Below, piece after piece: positions 47,045-55,785 of a stretch of 59,886 bases of DNA. The stretch comes from Novosphingobium colocasiae (lineage in GTDB: Bacteria > Pseudomonadota > Alphaproteobacteria > Sphingomonadales > Sphingomonadaceae). Each line of letters opens with the position of its first letter. Position 1 is the first letter of the stretch. The translations under genes and the position numbers were made by a program. Where the stretch lies: NCBI RefSeq assembly GCF_014652555.1, contig NZ_BMZA01000006.1, positions 1-59,886 on the forward strand, written 5' to 3'. A model generated the notes under the pieces. The model did not search any database and was not told the origin of the DNA. It was given only the letters and a program-made list of their open reading frames with translations.

Positions 47045-47452
47045 CTACATCAGCCCCAGCCGTGACAAATCGCGCACCAGCCCTGCCGGCATCGCTTCGC
47101 CCGCCGTCTCGCCATCGAGATCGGCGGGGGCGTCGGCGGCGCTGAGGTAGCGCCAGCCTTGGTGGGCGCGCTTCGGGCGGGGCATTACGGGGATCAGCAC
47201 CGGCTCCAGATGGATGTGCCAGCGGCCATCCTCGCGCTGGGTGAAACGGCGGATCGGCGAGCGGCCGACAAGCGCGTGCTCGTGGATCCAGTAGAGCGAG
47301 CCGCCCACCATCTCCTCGTGCCGCTTGGGCAGGTAGCGCGTGGTCATCAGCGCATCGCCGGCTCCATGGCTTTCCAGCCAGTCGCGCAAGTCCGCCACGC
47401 TGGTGGCGGAGAAGGCGATCTTGGTCATGTGGAGCGGGGCGGCGTCGGTCAT
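47045..47452 (-). CDS. DUF1489 family protein
   Basis: The 135-residue protein matches the alphaproteobacterial DUF1489 family: TSVADLRDWLESHGAG, TTRYLPKRHEEMVGGSLYWIHEHALVGRS and the PRPKRAHQGWRYL end segment. Its function is unknown; it is widely conserved and probably cytoplasmic. Start at 47452 or, 8 codons in, 47428. It follows mgtE by 28 bases on the same strand. Confidence 0.88.
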   Translation of the reverse strand: MTDAAPLHMTKIAFSATSVADLRDWLESHGAGDALMTTRYLPKRHEEMVGGSLYWIHEHALVGRSPIRRFTQREDGRWHIHLEPVLIPVMPRPKRAHQGWRYLSAADAPADLDGETAGEAMPAGLVRDLSRLGLM

Positions 47453-47480
47453 CGCCGCCAAGGTAGGGTGCGCGGGCGGC

Positions 47481-48914
47481 TCACGCCAGACCGGTCAGCA
47501 CCGCCAGGCCGAGGAACGAGAAGAAGCCCATCGTGTCGGTGGCCGTGGTCACGAACACGGCGGACGAGACCGCCGGATCGACCCGGAACCGGTCGAGCGT
47601 GACGGGGACGAGGATACCCGCGAGGCCCGCCGTCAGGTTGTTGACCACCATCGCCGTGCCGATCACCGCACCCAGCAACGGGTTACTGAACAGCAGCCAG
47701 GTGCCGCCACCGATCAGCGCGCCAAGGGCAAAGCCGTTGGCCATCGCGATGCGCAGCTCGCGGAAGATCATGCGCCAGGTGTTCGAATCAGTGAGCTGGT
47801 TGGTCGCCAGCGCGCGCACCACCACCGCCAGTGTCTGCGTGCCGGCATTGCCGCCCATCCCTGAGACGATCGGCATCAGCACCGCCAGCAGCGCGAACTT
47901 CGCGATCGCGCCCTGGAACAGGCCGACCACGCTGGAAGCCAGGATCGCGGTGCCGAGGTTGACGACCAGCCACGACAGGCGGGTGCGCACCGTCATCAGG
48001 ATCGGCTCGTTGATGTCGCCATCGCCGGCACCGGACAGGCGCAGGATATCCTCGCTCGCCTCTTCCTGGATGATGTGGACGATATCGTCGACGGTGATCT
48101 GGCCGATCAGCCGCCCGGCCTCGTCCACCACCGCGGCCGAGATCAGCGCGTACTTCTGGAAGCGCAGCGCGATCTCTTCCTGGTCCATGGTGGCCGGGAT
48201 CAGCGTCTGGTCGCGCACCATCACATCATGGAGCGGGATGTTGCGCGGGGTGCGCAGGATCCACGAGAGCGCGCAGGTGCCGATCGGCCGGTGCATCGGA
48301 TCGACGATGAACACTTCCCAGAACTCGGTCGGCAGTTCGCGGTGTTCGCGCAGGAAATCGATGAGATCGCCCACCGTCATCGTCTCGTGGACGGCGACGA
48401 ATTCGCGGCTCATCAGGCGGCCGGCGGTTTCCTCCGGATAGGACAGCGCGGCTTCGATCGCGGCGCGGTCTTCCGGGTCCAGCTCGGCCAGCACCGCCTG
48501 CTGCTCGTCGTGATCGAGATCCTCGATCATGGCGACGGCGTCGTCGGTATCAAGCTGTTCGGCGATATCGGCAACGACGTCGGCCGGCAGCGCCTCGACG
48601 AGCGCCTCGCGGACCCAGTCGTTCAGCTCGGCGATGACCTCCACGCCCATGAGATCGCTGATGGCACGGGCCATGCGCGGGCGTTCATCCTCGTCGAGCA
48701 GCTCGAACAGGTCGGCGATGTCGGCCGGGTGGAGCTTTTCGCACAAGGCATAGACGCGCGCGCCATCGTCCTCGTCGATGGCGTCCTTGACCGCGCGGAC
48801 GAACTCGGGCTTCAGCCGGTTGTCCTGGTCCAAACTCTCGGATTCCGGCGATTCCACAGCCGCGTCGGGCATGGGCTCGTGCAGGCCGGGATCGAGGTCG
48901 GGTTCGCTCATCAT
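47481..48914 (-). CDS. mgtE: Magnesium transporter MgtE
   Basis: Mg2+ channel of 477 residues: cytoplasmic superhelical N-domain (LHPADIADLFELLDEDER), two CBS domains (about 145-265, MSREFVAVHETMTVGDLIDF and ITVDDIVHIIQEEASEDIL), and five membrane helices with the selectivity region PIVSGMGGNAGTQTLAVVVRAL (part) and VNNLTAGLAGILVPV. The CBS/N-domain closes the pore when cytosolic Mg is high. Start at 48914 or 48911. An acidic first 35 residues extension is normal. Confidence 0.96.
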   Translation of the reverse strand: MMSEPDLDPGLHEPMPDAAVESPESESLDQDNRLKPEFVRAVKDAIDEDDGARVYALCEKLHPADIADLFELLDEDERPRMARAISDLMGVEVIAELNDWVREALVEALPADVVADIAEQLDTDDAVAMIEDLDHDEQQAVLAELDPEDRAAIEAALSYPEETAGRLMSREFVAVHETMTVGDLIDFLREHRELPTEFWEVFIVDPMHRPIGTCALSWILRTPRNIPLHDVMVRDQTLIPATMDQEEIALRFQKYALISAAVVDEAGRLIGQITVDDIVHIIQEEASEDILRLSGAGDGDINEPILMTVRTRLSWLVVNLGTAILASSVVGLFQGAIAKFALLAVLMPIVSGMGGNAGTQTLAVVVRALATNQLTDSNTWRMIFRELRIAMANGFALGALIGGGTWLLFSNPLLGAVIGTAMVVNNLTAGLAGILVPVTLDRFRVDPAVSSAVFVTTATDTMGFFSFLGLAVLTGLA

Positions 48915-49059
48915 GGCCGGTCTACGCGCCTCCTTCGCAATTGCAACCTGTGCCGCCGGCCGGGCGTGACATTATCGGCGGCATGCTTATATCGGGGCGC
49001 GGATGCCCAAGGCGCGGGGCCGGACAGACCGGTTGCGCGGCACATATGGAGACGTTTCG

Positions 49060-49527
49060 ATGGCCGATGAATTCCTCACCCTCACCCTCGATACCGGCAA
49101 CGGTGAAGGCGGCGACGTCAAGATCAAGCTGCGCCCCGACCTTGCGCCCGGCCATGTCGAGCGGATCAAGGAGCTGGTCGGCGAAGGCTTCTATGACGGC
49201 ATCAAGTTCCACCGCGTGATCCCGGGCTTCATGGCCCAGGGCGGCTGCCCCAACGGCACCGGCACCGGCGGTTCGGACAAGCCCGACCTGCAGGCCGAAT
49301 TCAACGCCGAGCCCCACGTGCGCGGCGTCTGCTCGATGGCGCGCACCAGCTACCCGCACTCGGCCAACAGCCAGTTCTTCATCTGCTTCGACGACGCCAG
49401 CTTCCTCGACAAGCAGTACACCGTGTGGGGCCAGGTGGTCGAAGGCATGGACCACGTCGATGCCCTGCCCAAGGGCGAGCCGCCGCGCGCGCCGGGCAAG
49501 ATCGTCAAGGCGACCGTCTCGGCCTGA
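49060..49527 (+). CDS. Cyclophilin-type peptidyl-prolyl cis-trans isomerase
   Basis: Cytoplasmic cyclophilin of 155 residues without signal peptide. Motifs: FYDGIKFHRVIPGFMAQGGC, GTGTGGSDKPDLQAEF, SMARTSYPHSANSQFFICF (split) and YTVWGQVVEGMDHVD. Start ATG at 49060 behind TGGAGACGTTTCG. Divergent from mgtE with a shared region of about 145 bases. Confidence 0.95.
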   Translation: MADEFLTLTLDTGNGEGGDVKIKLRPDLAPGHVERIKELVGEGFYDGIKFHRVIPGFMAQGGCPNGTGTGGSDKPDLQAEFNAEPHVRGVCSMARTSYPHSANSQFFICFDDASFLDKQYTVWGQVVEGMDHVDALPKGEPPRAPGKIVKATVSA

Positions 49528-49651
49528 TCCGGCAGGAGCGCGGTGCTTGCTCCGCGCTTCGTGTGTCCACTAATGCAACCTCACGGGACCGGCGTGCGTT
49601 TCGCACCCGGTTCCGGGCAGGCAGCGGCCCGGTCAACAGGGATGATCGGGT

Positions 49652-50701
49652 ATGATGGTGAGAGTGATCGTGGCAGCGCTGGTCTGCCTTGCCGGGCTTT
49701 CGGGCTGTGCCGGCACCATCCCCGATCTCACCCAGGCGCGCGGCCCCTGCATTGACCGCCCCGGCGGCTGGTGCGACTTCACCCGCCAACTTGCCGCCGA
49801 TTCCTACGCTTACGCCGAAATGGCGACAAACGCCTATTGCGACGATGCACGCGATTTTACTCTTCCGCCGGGTTATGTCGAAGTGCGCCGCGAACCGTCA
49901 CAGGAACTGTGCCGGCTGGAACGGCGGGCGGATGCGGGCGACAAGGCGGCGCGGTCACAGCTCAAGGCAGAACGCGCGGCGTGGAAGGCGGCGCATCCCG
50001 ACGCCCCGCCGCTGCACGGCTTTGCCTATGTGGTCTATGACCGCAAGGACGCGGCCGGAGCGCTGGTCGAACGGATCATCGCCTTTCGCGGCACTGACGG
50101 CTTCGACTTCGCCGACTGGATCCACGGCAATTTCGGCAAGGCTCAACTGGCGATGGGCCAGAAGCTCTACGAGGACGAACTGGCGCGGCTCAAGGCGGAT
50201 GGCCATGGCGGGGTGCCTGTGCGGGTGACAGGGCATTCGCTAGGCGGGGCGATCGCCCTCCAGGTCTCGGTCACCTACCCCGGCGTCGATGCCTATGTCT
50301 TCAACCCTTCGCCCAACTATGATTTCGAGCCGGGCCTGCCGAACAACCGGCGCGTGGCGGTGATCGAGCGCGGGGAATTCCTTCAGGAGTTCCGCAAGCG
50401 CAAGATGCCCGCGCGGCAGGAACTGCTGGTACTGAGCTGCAACCCGGCCAAGAACGCGATCAGCGCCCACTCGATCCGTCGCCTTGCCGAATGCCTGATC
50501 TGGATCGCCGCGCGCGAGACGGCCGGGGCCAAGGAAGCGCTCAAGCTGAACGCCATCACCGAGCCGCCCCAAGGCGAAATCGCCAACCAGCGCTGGGGGC
50601 TCGATCCCGAACCCGAACCGCTGCCTGACCCCCAAGGCGAAGCCGATGCCGCCAAGGCAGACGCGCTCAAGGCGGCGATCACGGGGAATAGCGCGAAGTA
50701 G
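49652..50701 (+). CDS. Lipase-like alpha/beta hydrolase lipoprotein
   Basis: The 349-residue precursor has a signal peptide with lipobox LAGLSGC, a region with six Cys in the first 100 residues of which several could form disulphides, IIAFRGTDGFDFADWIHGNF (oxyanion strand typical of class 3 lipases) and the nucleophile elbow VTGHSLGGAIALQVS. A late His (AHSIRR) may complete the triad. Likely an envelope-anchored lipase or esterase; substrate unknown. The C-terminal 40 residues are Pro/Ala-rich. Confidence 0.83.
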   Translation: MMVRVIVAALVCLAGLSGCAGTIPDLTQARGPCIDRPGGWCDFTRQLAADSYAYAEMATNAYCDDARDFTLPPGYVEVRREPSQELCRLERRADAGDKAARSQLKAERAAWKAAHPDAPPLHGFAYVVYDRKDAAGALVERIIAFRGTDGFDFADWIHGNFGKAQLAMGQKLYEDELARLKADGHGGVPVRVTGHSLGGAIALQVSVTYPGVDAYVFNPSPNYDFEPGLPNNRRVAVIERGEFLQEFRKRKMPARQELLVLSCNPAKNAISAHSIRRLAECLIWIAARETAGAKEALKLNAITEPPQGEIANQRWGLDPEPEPLPDPQGEADAAKADALKAAITGNSAK

Positions 50702-50744
50702 GCGGTTATCCGGGGCGAGTCAGTATCCCGGCAGCATGGAAGCC

Positions 50745-52436
50745 TCAAACAGCCCCGCCCAGGCATTCCGCCCGCAGCGCCTTGCGATCAAGCTTCCCCA
50801 CCATCGTGTGCGGCAGGCTTTCGCGCAGCACCACGCTGTCCACCCGCTCGTGCTTGCCAAGCCGGCCGTTGAGCCAGATCGTCAGTTCGGTGGCGGAAAC
50901 GGCGCTGTCGGGGGCAAGGACGGCATAAGCGCGCGGCAGTTCGCCGTGATAGGCATCGGGCACGCCCAGCACCGCCGCCTCGCGCACCGCCGGATGGCCG
51001 AGCAGCACTTCCTCGACCTGGCTGGGGAAGACCTTGAACCCGCCGACGGCGATCATGTCCTTGATCCGGTCGACGATGCGGACGAACCCGTCTTCGTCGA
51101 TCACGCCGACATCGCCGGTGCGCAGCCAGCGGCCGTCGGCGCGGTCGACGAAGACTTGCGCGGCGGCGTCGGGGCGGTTCCAGTAGCCCTGCATGACTTG
51201 CGGCCCGCGCACCGCCAGTTCGCCCGGCTCGCCGGCAGCAGCTTCGCTTGTCGGGTCGTCCTTGTCGAGCAGGCACAGGTCGGTGGAGGGCAACGGCTGG
51301 CCGATGCTGCCGTCAGGCCCGCTGCCGTCGAACGGGCTGCACGCCGCCACGCCGGCGCATTCGGTAAGGCCATAGCCTTCGACGATGCGCACCCCGGTCT
51401 GCGCCAGGAACGCCTCGCGCACCGGCTGAGGCAGCGGCGCGCCGCCCGAGATGCAGGTGGTGATCGACGAGAAATCGGTGCGGCCGATGTCCGGGCTGGC
51501 CATCAGCGCCTGGAACATCGTCGGCACGCCGGGCAGCGTCGTCGGCCGGACGCGCCGGATCAGGGCCAGGACCTGTTCGGCCTGGAAGCGCGGCAGCATC
51601 GCGATCAGCCCGCCGTTGAACACGGTGCGGTTCAGCACGCAGGCATTGGCGAAGATGTGGAACAGCGGCAGCACGCCCACCATCACATCGCGCTCGTGCG
51701 CATGGGGATCGACCGCCTCGACCTGCCGCGCATTGGCCGAGAGGTTCTGGTGCGACAGCATCGCGCCCTTGGGCCGCCCGGTGGTGCCGCCGGTATATTG
51801 CAGCATCGCCAGATCGATCAGCGGATCGATCGCCACCGGCCGGGGATCGCCTGGCAGCAGCAACCGCGCCCAGTCCAATACGGCCGGATCGCGCGGCAGC
51901 GGCGAGAGCCGCCCGGTGCCCGGCAGTCGCACCGCCAGCCCCTGCCAGAACGGCAGCATCCGCGCCAGCCGGGCGACGACCAGCCACTCAAGCCCGGTGC
52001 GCCGACGCACTTCCTCGGCCGAGGGCAGGAGTTGCGGAACATCGAGCGTGACCAGCAGCCGCGCGCCGGAATCAACGACTTGCGCGGCGAGTTCATCGCA
52101 GGTGTAGAGCGGCGAGAAGTTGACCACCGTCACCCCCGCCATCAGCGCTCCGAAATAGGCCGGCAGGTACACCGGGACGTTGGGCAGGTAGAGCCCGATC
52201 CGGTCCCCCTTGCCCAGCCCCAGCGACTGCAGCCCGGCAGCGAACTGCCGCGCTTCGGCCCCGACTTGCGCATAAGTGAAAGTGCGGCCGAGAAAATCGA
52301 TCAGCGCCCGGTCCGCGTAGTCGGCCAGACTGCGCGCGAACAGCTCCGGCATCGATAGCGGAGCGAACTGCTCTTCCCAATGGCCGGGGTGCCTGTAGCC
52401 CTCCCGCCAGGCCCGTGGGCCCATCCTCTCGTCCAT
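50745..52436 (-). CDS. Long-chain fatty-acid-CoA ligase
   Basis: AMP-forming acyl-CoA synthetase of about 563 residues. Motifs: P-loop-like YTGGTTGRPKGAMLSHQNL, FHIFANACVLNRT, GYGLTECAG, GYWNRPDAAAQVF, WLRTGDVGVIDEDGF and the catalytic Lys in VGKLDRKALR. Activates free fatty acids for degradation or phospholipid use. Starts at 52451, 52436 and 52424 are possible; none has a clean ribosome-binding site. Convergent with the lipase-like gene 44 bases away, a pairing that would suit lipid uptake. Confidence 0.92.
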   Translation of the reverse strand: MDERMGPRAWREGYRHPGHWEEQFAPLSMPELFARSLADYADRALIDFLGRTFTYAQVGAEARQFAAGLQSLGLGKGDRIGLYLPNVPVYLPAYFGALMAGVTVVNFSPLYTCDELAAQVVDSGARLLVTLDVPQLLPSAEEVRRRTGLEWLVVARLARMLPFWQGLAVRLPGTGRLSPLPRDPAVLDWARLLLPGDPRPVAIDPLIDLAMLQYTGGTTGRPKGAMLSHQNLSANARQVEAVDPHAHERDVMVGVLPLFHIFANACVLNRTVFNGGLIAMLPRFQAEQVLALIRRVRPTTLPGVPTMFQALMASPDIGRTDFSSITTCISGGAPLPQPVREAFLAQTGVRIVEGYGLTECAGVAACSPFDGSGPDGSIGQPLPSTDLCLLDKDDPTSEAAAGEPGELAVRGPQVMQGYWNRPDAAAQVFVDRADGRWLRTGDVGVIDEDGFVRIVDRIKDMIAVGGFKVFPSQVEEVLLGHPAVREAAVLGVPDAYHGELPRAYAVLAPDSAVSATELTIWLNGRLGKHERVDSVVLRESLPHTMVGKLDRKALRAECLGGAV

Positions 52437-52499
52437 GCCGGCAGTGTGCATCCTGCGACACAGACAGACAAGCGAAACTCGCGAGGCCGGCGCGGATAT

Positions 52500-52533
52500 G
52501 AAAACGGCGGAGCGTCATAGCGCCCCGCCGTTT
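52500..52533 (-). terminator. Terminator of trcR
   Basis: AAACGGCGG (52502-52510) and CCGCCGTTT (52525-52533), with inner GCG/CGC pairs, form a strong stem; on the minus strand it is followed by TTTTC just after the trcR stop. It also insulates the acyl-CoA ligase gene. Confidence 0.8.
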
Positions 52534-52559
52534 GCATGCCGGCGAGCGGAGGCTGCGGC

Positions 52560-53264
52560 TTAGCGGCCGTTCTCCTGCGCCTCTGCTGCGCGCTTGGCTT
52601 CGAGCCAGGCGGCAACTTCGGCTTCCTGCGCGGCTTCGTTGGCGGCGCGCACGGTGGCCTCGCGCTCGGCGCGCAGTTCCTCGATCAGCGCCTCGCGATC
52701 ATCGACCAGGCTGTCATCCGCGCCCGCTTCCTCGGTGATCCCCGCCTTGCGCGCCGCCTTGGCGACGATCGCGTCAAGCTCGCGCTGCGAGCACAGGCCC
52801 AGGGTGACCGGGTCCTTGGGAGTGATGTTCGCAATGTTCCAGTGCGAACGATCGCGGATCGCGGCGATGGTGTTGCGGGTGGTGCCGATCAGCTTGCCGA
52901 TCTGCGCATCCGACACCTCGGCGTGGTTGCGCAGGATCCAGGCAATGCCGTCCGGCTTGTCCTGGCGCTTGGACACCGGCGTGTAGCGCGGACCCTTGGT
53001 ACGGCTGGAGGTGACCGGAACCTTGAACATCTTGAGCTTGTATTCCGGATTCGCCTGGCCGCGCTCGATCTCGTCCATGGTCAGTTCGCCCGAGCGCACG
53101 GGATCGCGGCCGGTGTATTTGCTGGACGCCAGATCATCGGCCATCGCTTGCACTTCAAGGATGTGCAAACCGCAGAATTCCGCGATCTGCTCGAACGTGA
53201 GACCGGTATTGTCAACCAGCCACGAGGCGGTCGCATGCGGCATCAGCGGAGTGGGCTGGCTCAT
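52560..53264 (-). CDS. trcR: DUF1013 cell-cycle transcriptional regulator TrcR
   Basis: The 234-residue protein matches the alphaproteobacterial TrcR/DUF1013 family: MPHATASWLVDNTGLTFEQIAEFCGLHILEVQAMAD (key parts ATASWLVDNTGLTFEQIAEFC), RYTPVSKRQDKPDGIAWILRNH, and the second HTH-like VSDAQIGKLIGTTRNTIAAIRDRSHWN. It associates with RNA polymerase and is part of the alphaproteobacterial cell-cycle network. Glu/Ala-rich C-terminal helix. Start at 53264 behind GGAGATAGAGA. Confidence 0.92.
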   Translation of the reverse strand: MSQPTPLMPHATASWLVDNTGLTFEQIAEFCGLHILEVQAMADDLASSKYTGRDPVRSGELTMDEIERGQANPEYKLKMFKVPVTSSRTKGPRYTPVSKRQDKPDGIAWILRNHAEVSDAQIGKLIGTTRNTIAAIRDRSHWNIANITPKDPVTLGLCSQRELDAIVAKAARKAGITEEAGADDSLVDDREALIEELRAEREATVRAANEAAQEAEVAAWLEAKRAAEAQENGR

Positions 53265-53514
53265 TCTCTATCTCCGGCGGAAACAATAAGGGCCGCCCCT
53301 TCGCGGAGCGGCCGTCTGCGGCGCGATGTAGGGAAATTTTGCGGTTCCGGCAAGTATCCGGCGCGGAAAAGACGCTCACGCCGCCACGCCGACCGGCATG
53401 GGCGGCCGGCAGCAGGTTCGTGCAGCTCTTCGATGCCGCTATCCCGAACCAACGGTTGATGGCGCATATACAGCGGATGTCTGGGTCTGTTCGCCCGAAG
53501 GAAGAGAATTTGGG

Positions 53515-53659
53515 TCACGCGGAGACGCGGAGGCGCAGAGGTATTGCGCTTGCCGCCACCCCGCTATCCTTGCCGGATGACGCGTTTGGCGCTCGGCTGA
53601 AATGGGAAGCAAGACTGCGTCGCGGAGCGACACCTCTGCGCCTCCGCGCCTCCGCGTGA
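53515..53659. repeat. Dispersed palindromic repeat, copy 2 (145 bp)
   Basis: Arms at 53515-53542 and 53632-53659 are inverted repeats agreeing at 27 of 28 positions, beginning TCACGCGGAGACGCGGAGGC. The inner part contains CTGCGTCGCGGAGCGACACC next to the right arm, similar to the same place in copy 3. It lies in the 447-base gap between trcR and the GST gene. The rest of that gap (53265-53514) holds only the trcR upstream region and no convincing gene. Confidence 0.85.
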
Positions 53660-53711
53660 AACTCAGTTTTCTTCCTGCGGTGCTAAGGCGGCCTTCATAG
53701 CCCACCCTCCT

Positions 53712-54329
53712 TCAACTCATCGCCACGAACCCCGGCAGCTTACCCAGCCGCGCCAGCCACCTGCCGATCGCCGGATAGTCACCCAGCGCGAAGCCGCCCT
53801 GCCCGCTCGCGCTGGTGTAGGGATAGAGCACGATGTCGGCGAGGGTAGCCCCATCGCCGACGAACCAGTCGCGCGTTGCCAGATGCTCATCCATCAGCGC
53901 CAGCGCGGCATCCCCGGCGGCGCGCTTGGCGGCAAGCTGGCCGCGCTGCGCTTCGGACAGGTTGTCCTCGCCCAGGATGTGCAGCCAGTAGCGCAGCGTG
54001 GCGACGTTGGGTTCGTGGTTGTACTGTTCGAAGAACATCCAGCGCAGCATGTCGGCGCGGGCAAAGCGATCTGCCGGGACCAGCGCGGTGCCATCGGCCA
54101 GATACCAGCACGCGGCGTTGCTTTCGGGCAGGAACCGGTCATCCACCTGCAGCACCGGGATGCGCCCGTTGGCGTTGACCGTGGCGAGAAATTCGGGCGT
54201 GCGCGTCTCGCCACGGGTGATGTCGTACTGCACCCGCTCCAGCGGCAGGCCGAGAAGCGCGGCGGTGAGGACGATCTTGTGGCAGTTGCCGCTGCAGGGA
54301 TCTTCGTGAAGGACCAGCCGCTGCGTCAT
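53712..54329 (-). CDS. Glutathione S-transferase family protein
   Basis: The 205-residue protein has the thioredoxin-like N-domain (LHEDPCSGNCHKIVLTAALLG, with a Ser/Cys at the glutathione site; VNANGRIPVLQVDD cis-Pro; LPESNAACWYLADG) and an all-helical C-domain. Likely detoxifies electrophiles or acts as a peroxidase. Its ATG overlaps the stop of the quinone oxidoreductase gene (ATGA), so both are made together. Confidence 0.9.
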   Translation of the reverse strand: MTQRLVLHEDPCSGNCHKIVLTAALLGLPLERVQYDITRGETRTPEFLATVNANGRIPVLQVDDRFLPESNAACWYLADGTALVPADRFARADMLRWMFFEQYNHEPNVATLRYWLHILGEDNLSEAQRGQLAAKRAAGDAALALMDEHLATRDWFVGDGATLADIVLYPYTSASGQGGFALGDYPAIGRWLARLGKLPGFVAMS

Positions 54330-55336
54330 CCGCGTGCCACTTCCAGCACGATCTTGCCGACGTGATCGCCGGCTTCCATTCGCCGGTGCGCATCGGCCGC
54401 GCGGTCCAGCGGAAAGGCGGCGTCCATCACCGGGCGCAAGGCCCCGTCCGCCACCAGCGGCCAGACCTGATCGGCGATCTCCTGCGCCAGCAGCGCCTTG
54501 AAGGTATCCGAGCGGGGCCGCAGCGTCGATCCGGTCAGCGTGTAGCGCCGGGTCATGACCACGGCCATGTTAATCTCTGCCCTGGCACCGCCCTGCACCG
54601 CGATCGTCACATGGCGGCCGTCCATCGCCAGACACCTGAGATTGCGCGCGACATAATCGCCCGCCACCATGTCGAGCACGAGGTTGACCCCTTCGCCGCC
54701 GGTCAGCCGGGCCACCTCCTCGACGAAATCGGTCGCGCGGTAATCGATCGCATGGGCCGCACCCAGTTCCAGCGCGCGGGCACACTTTTCGGGCGATCCG
54801 CAGGTAACGATCACGGTCAGCCCGAACAGCCGGCCAAGCAGGATCGCCATCGTGCCGATGCCGCTGGTGCCCCCATGCACGAGGATCGTTTCGCCATCGC
54901 TGGCCCAGCCGCGTTCGAACACGTTGTGCCACACGGTGAACAGCGATTCGGGCAAGGCAGCGGCCTGGTCCATCGGCAATCCCGGCGGGACCGGCAGGCA
55001 GTGATCGGCGCGGGCAAGGCAATATTGCGCATAGCCGCCGCCCGACACCAGCGCGCAGACCTTCTGCCCCGGGAACCAGCCATCCACCCCTTCGCCCAGA
55101 CGCACCACAGTGCCCGAGACTTCCAGCCCCGGTATCGGCGAAGCCCCCGGCGGTGGGGGGTATTTGCCTTCACGCTGCACGACATCGGGCCGGTTGACCC
55201 CGGCGTGGGAAACCCGGATCAGAACTTCCCCCGGTCCCGGCTGCGGCACCGCCAGTTCCACCGGTTGCAGGACTTCGGGCCCGCCCGGTTGGGCGAAGCC
55301 TATCGCGATCATGCGGGCAGGAAGGTTAGCTGACAT
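54326..55336 (-). CDS. Zinc-independent NAD(P)H quinone oxidoreductase (MDR family)
   Basis: The 336-residue medium-chain dehydrogenase/reductase has AGVNRPDVVQREGKYPPPPGAS and PGLEVSGTVVRLGEGV (quinone oxidoreductase/PIG3 type, no structural-zinc Cys cluster), the NADPH-binding ILVHGGTSGIGTMAILLGR and LVLDMVAGDYVARNL. It should reduce quinones or enones with NADPH. Coupled to the downstream GST, which suggests a small electrophile-stress operon. Confidence 0.92.
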   Translation of the reverse strand: MSANLPARMIAIGFAQPGGPEVLQPVELAVPQPGPGEVLIRVSHAGVNRPDVVQREGKYPPPPGASPIPGLEVSGTVVRLGEGVDGWFPGQKVCALVSGGGYAQYCLARADHCLPVPPGLPMDQAAALPESLFTVWHNVFERGWASDGETILVHGGTSGIGTMAILLGRLFGLTVIVTCGSPEKCARALELGAAHAIDYRATDFVEEVARLTGGEGVNLVLDMVAGDYVARNLRCLAMDGRHVTIAVQGGARAEINMAVVMTRRYTLTGSTLRPRSDTFKALLAQEIADQVWPLVADGALRPVMDAAFPLDRAADAHRRMEAGDHVGKIVLEVARG

Positions 55337-55423
55337 GCCCGCACCCTGCCACAGAGCCCCGGCAGAGGGTAACCTTTTTCAACGTATTGACATCATGCAT
55401 TTCGCGTCCGATGCTGCACTGCA

Positions 55424-55642
55424 ATGGACGACGACGATCGACCGCGGCTGCGGTTGTCCGAAGGCCACTTCGGAGCTGCCAGCCTTCTCGCCGGTGAGAG
55501 CCTGGACGGCTATTCGCTGGACGAACTCGATGCCCGCATCGAACTCCTCCGTGCAGAGATCACCCGCATAGCCGCCCATCGCGACAAGTCGGCCAGCCAT
55601 ATGGTGGCCGCTCAAGCCTTGTTCAGGCCCAAATCCTCATGA
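55424..55642 (+). CDS. DUF1192 family small protein
   Basis: A 72-residue protein with the DUF1192 core LAGESLDGYSLDELDARIELL followed by RAEITRIAAHRDK and AAQALFR. The family is short, alphaproteobacterial, predicted helical/coiled coil, function unknown. Starts at ATG 55424, divergent from the quinone oxidoreductase, about 143 bases before clpA. Confidence 0.88.
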   Translation: MDDDDRPRLRLSEGHFGAASLLAGESLDGYSLDELDARIELLRAEITRIAAHRDKSASHMVAAQALFRPKSS

Positions 55643-55785
55643 CGGCGCGGAACCTCCGGAACAGCAACCTCGCAAGCTTCCGGAGCGTTCCTATATCGGT
55701 TTGCAAAGCACGTGCCGTTCACACCTGCTCCCAACCCCGAACTCCCCCGCAAGGAGAGTCCTTCTCGAAGATGAAAGTGTCCTAG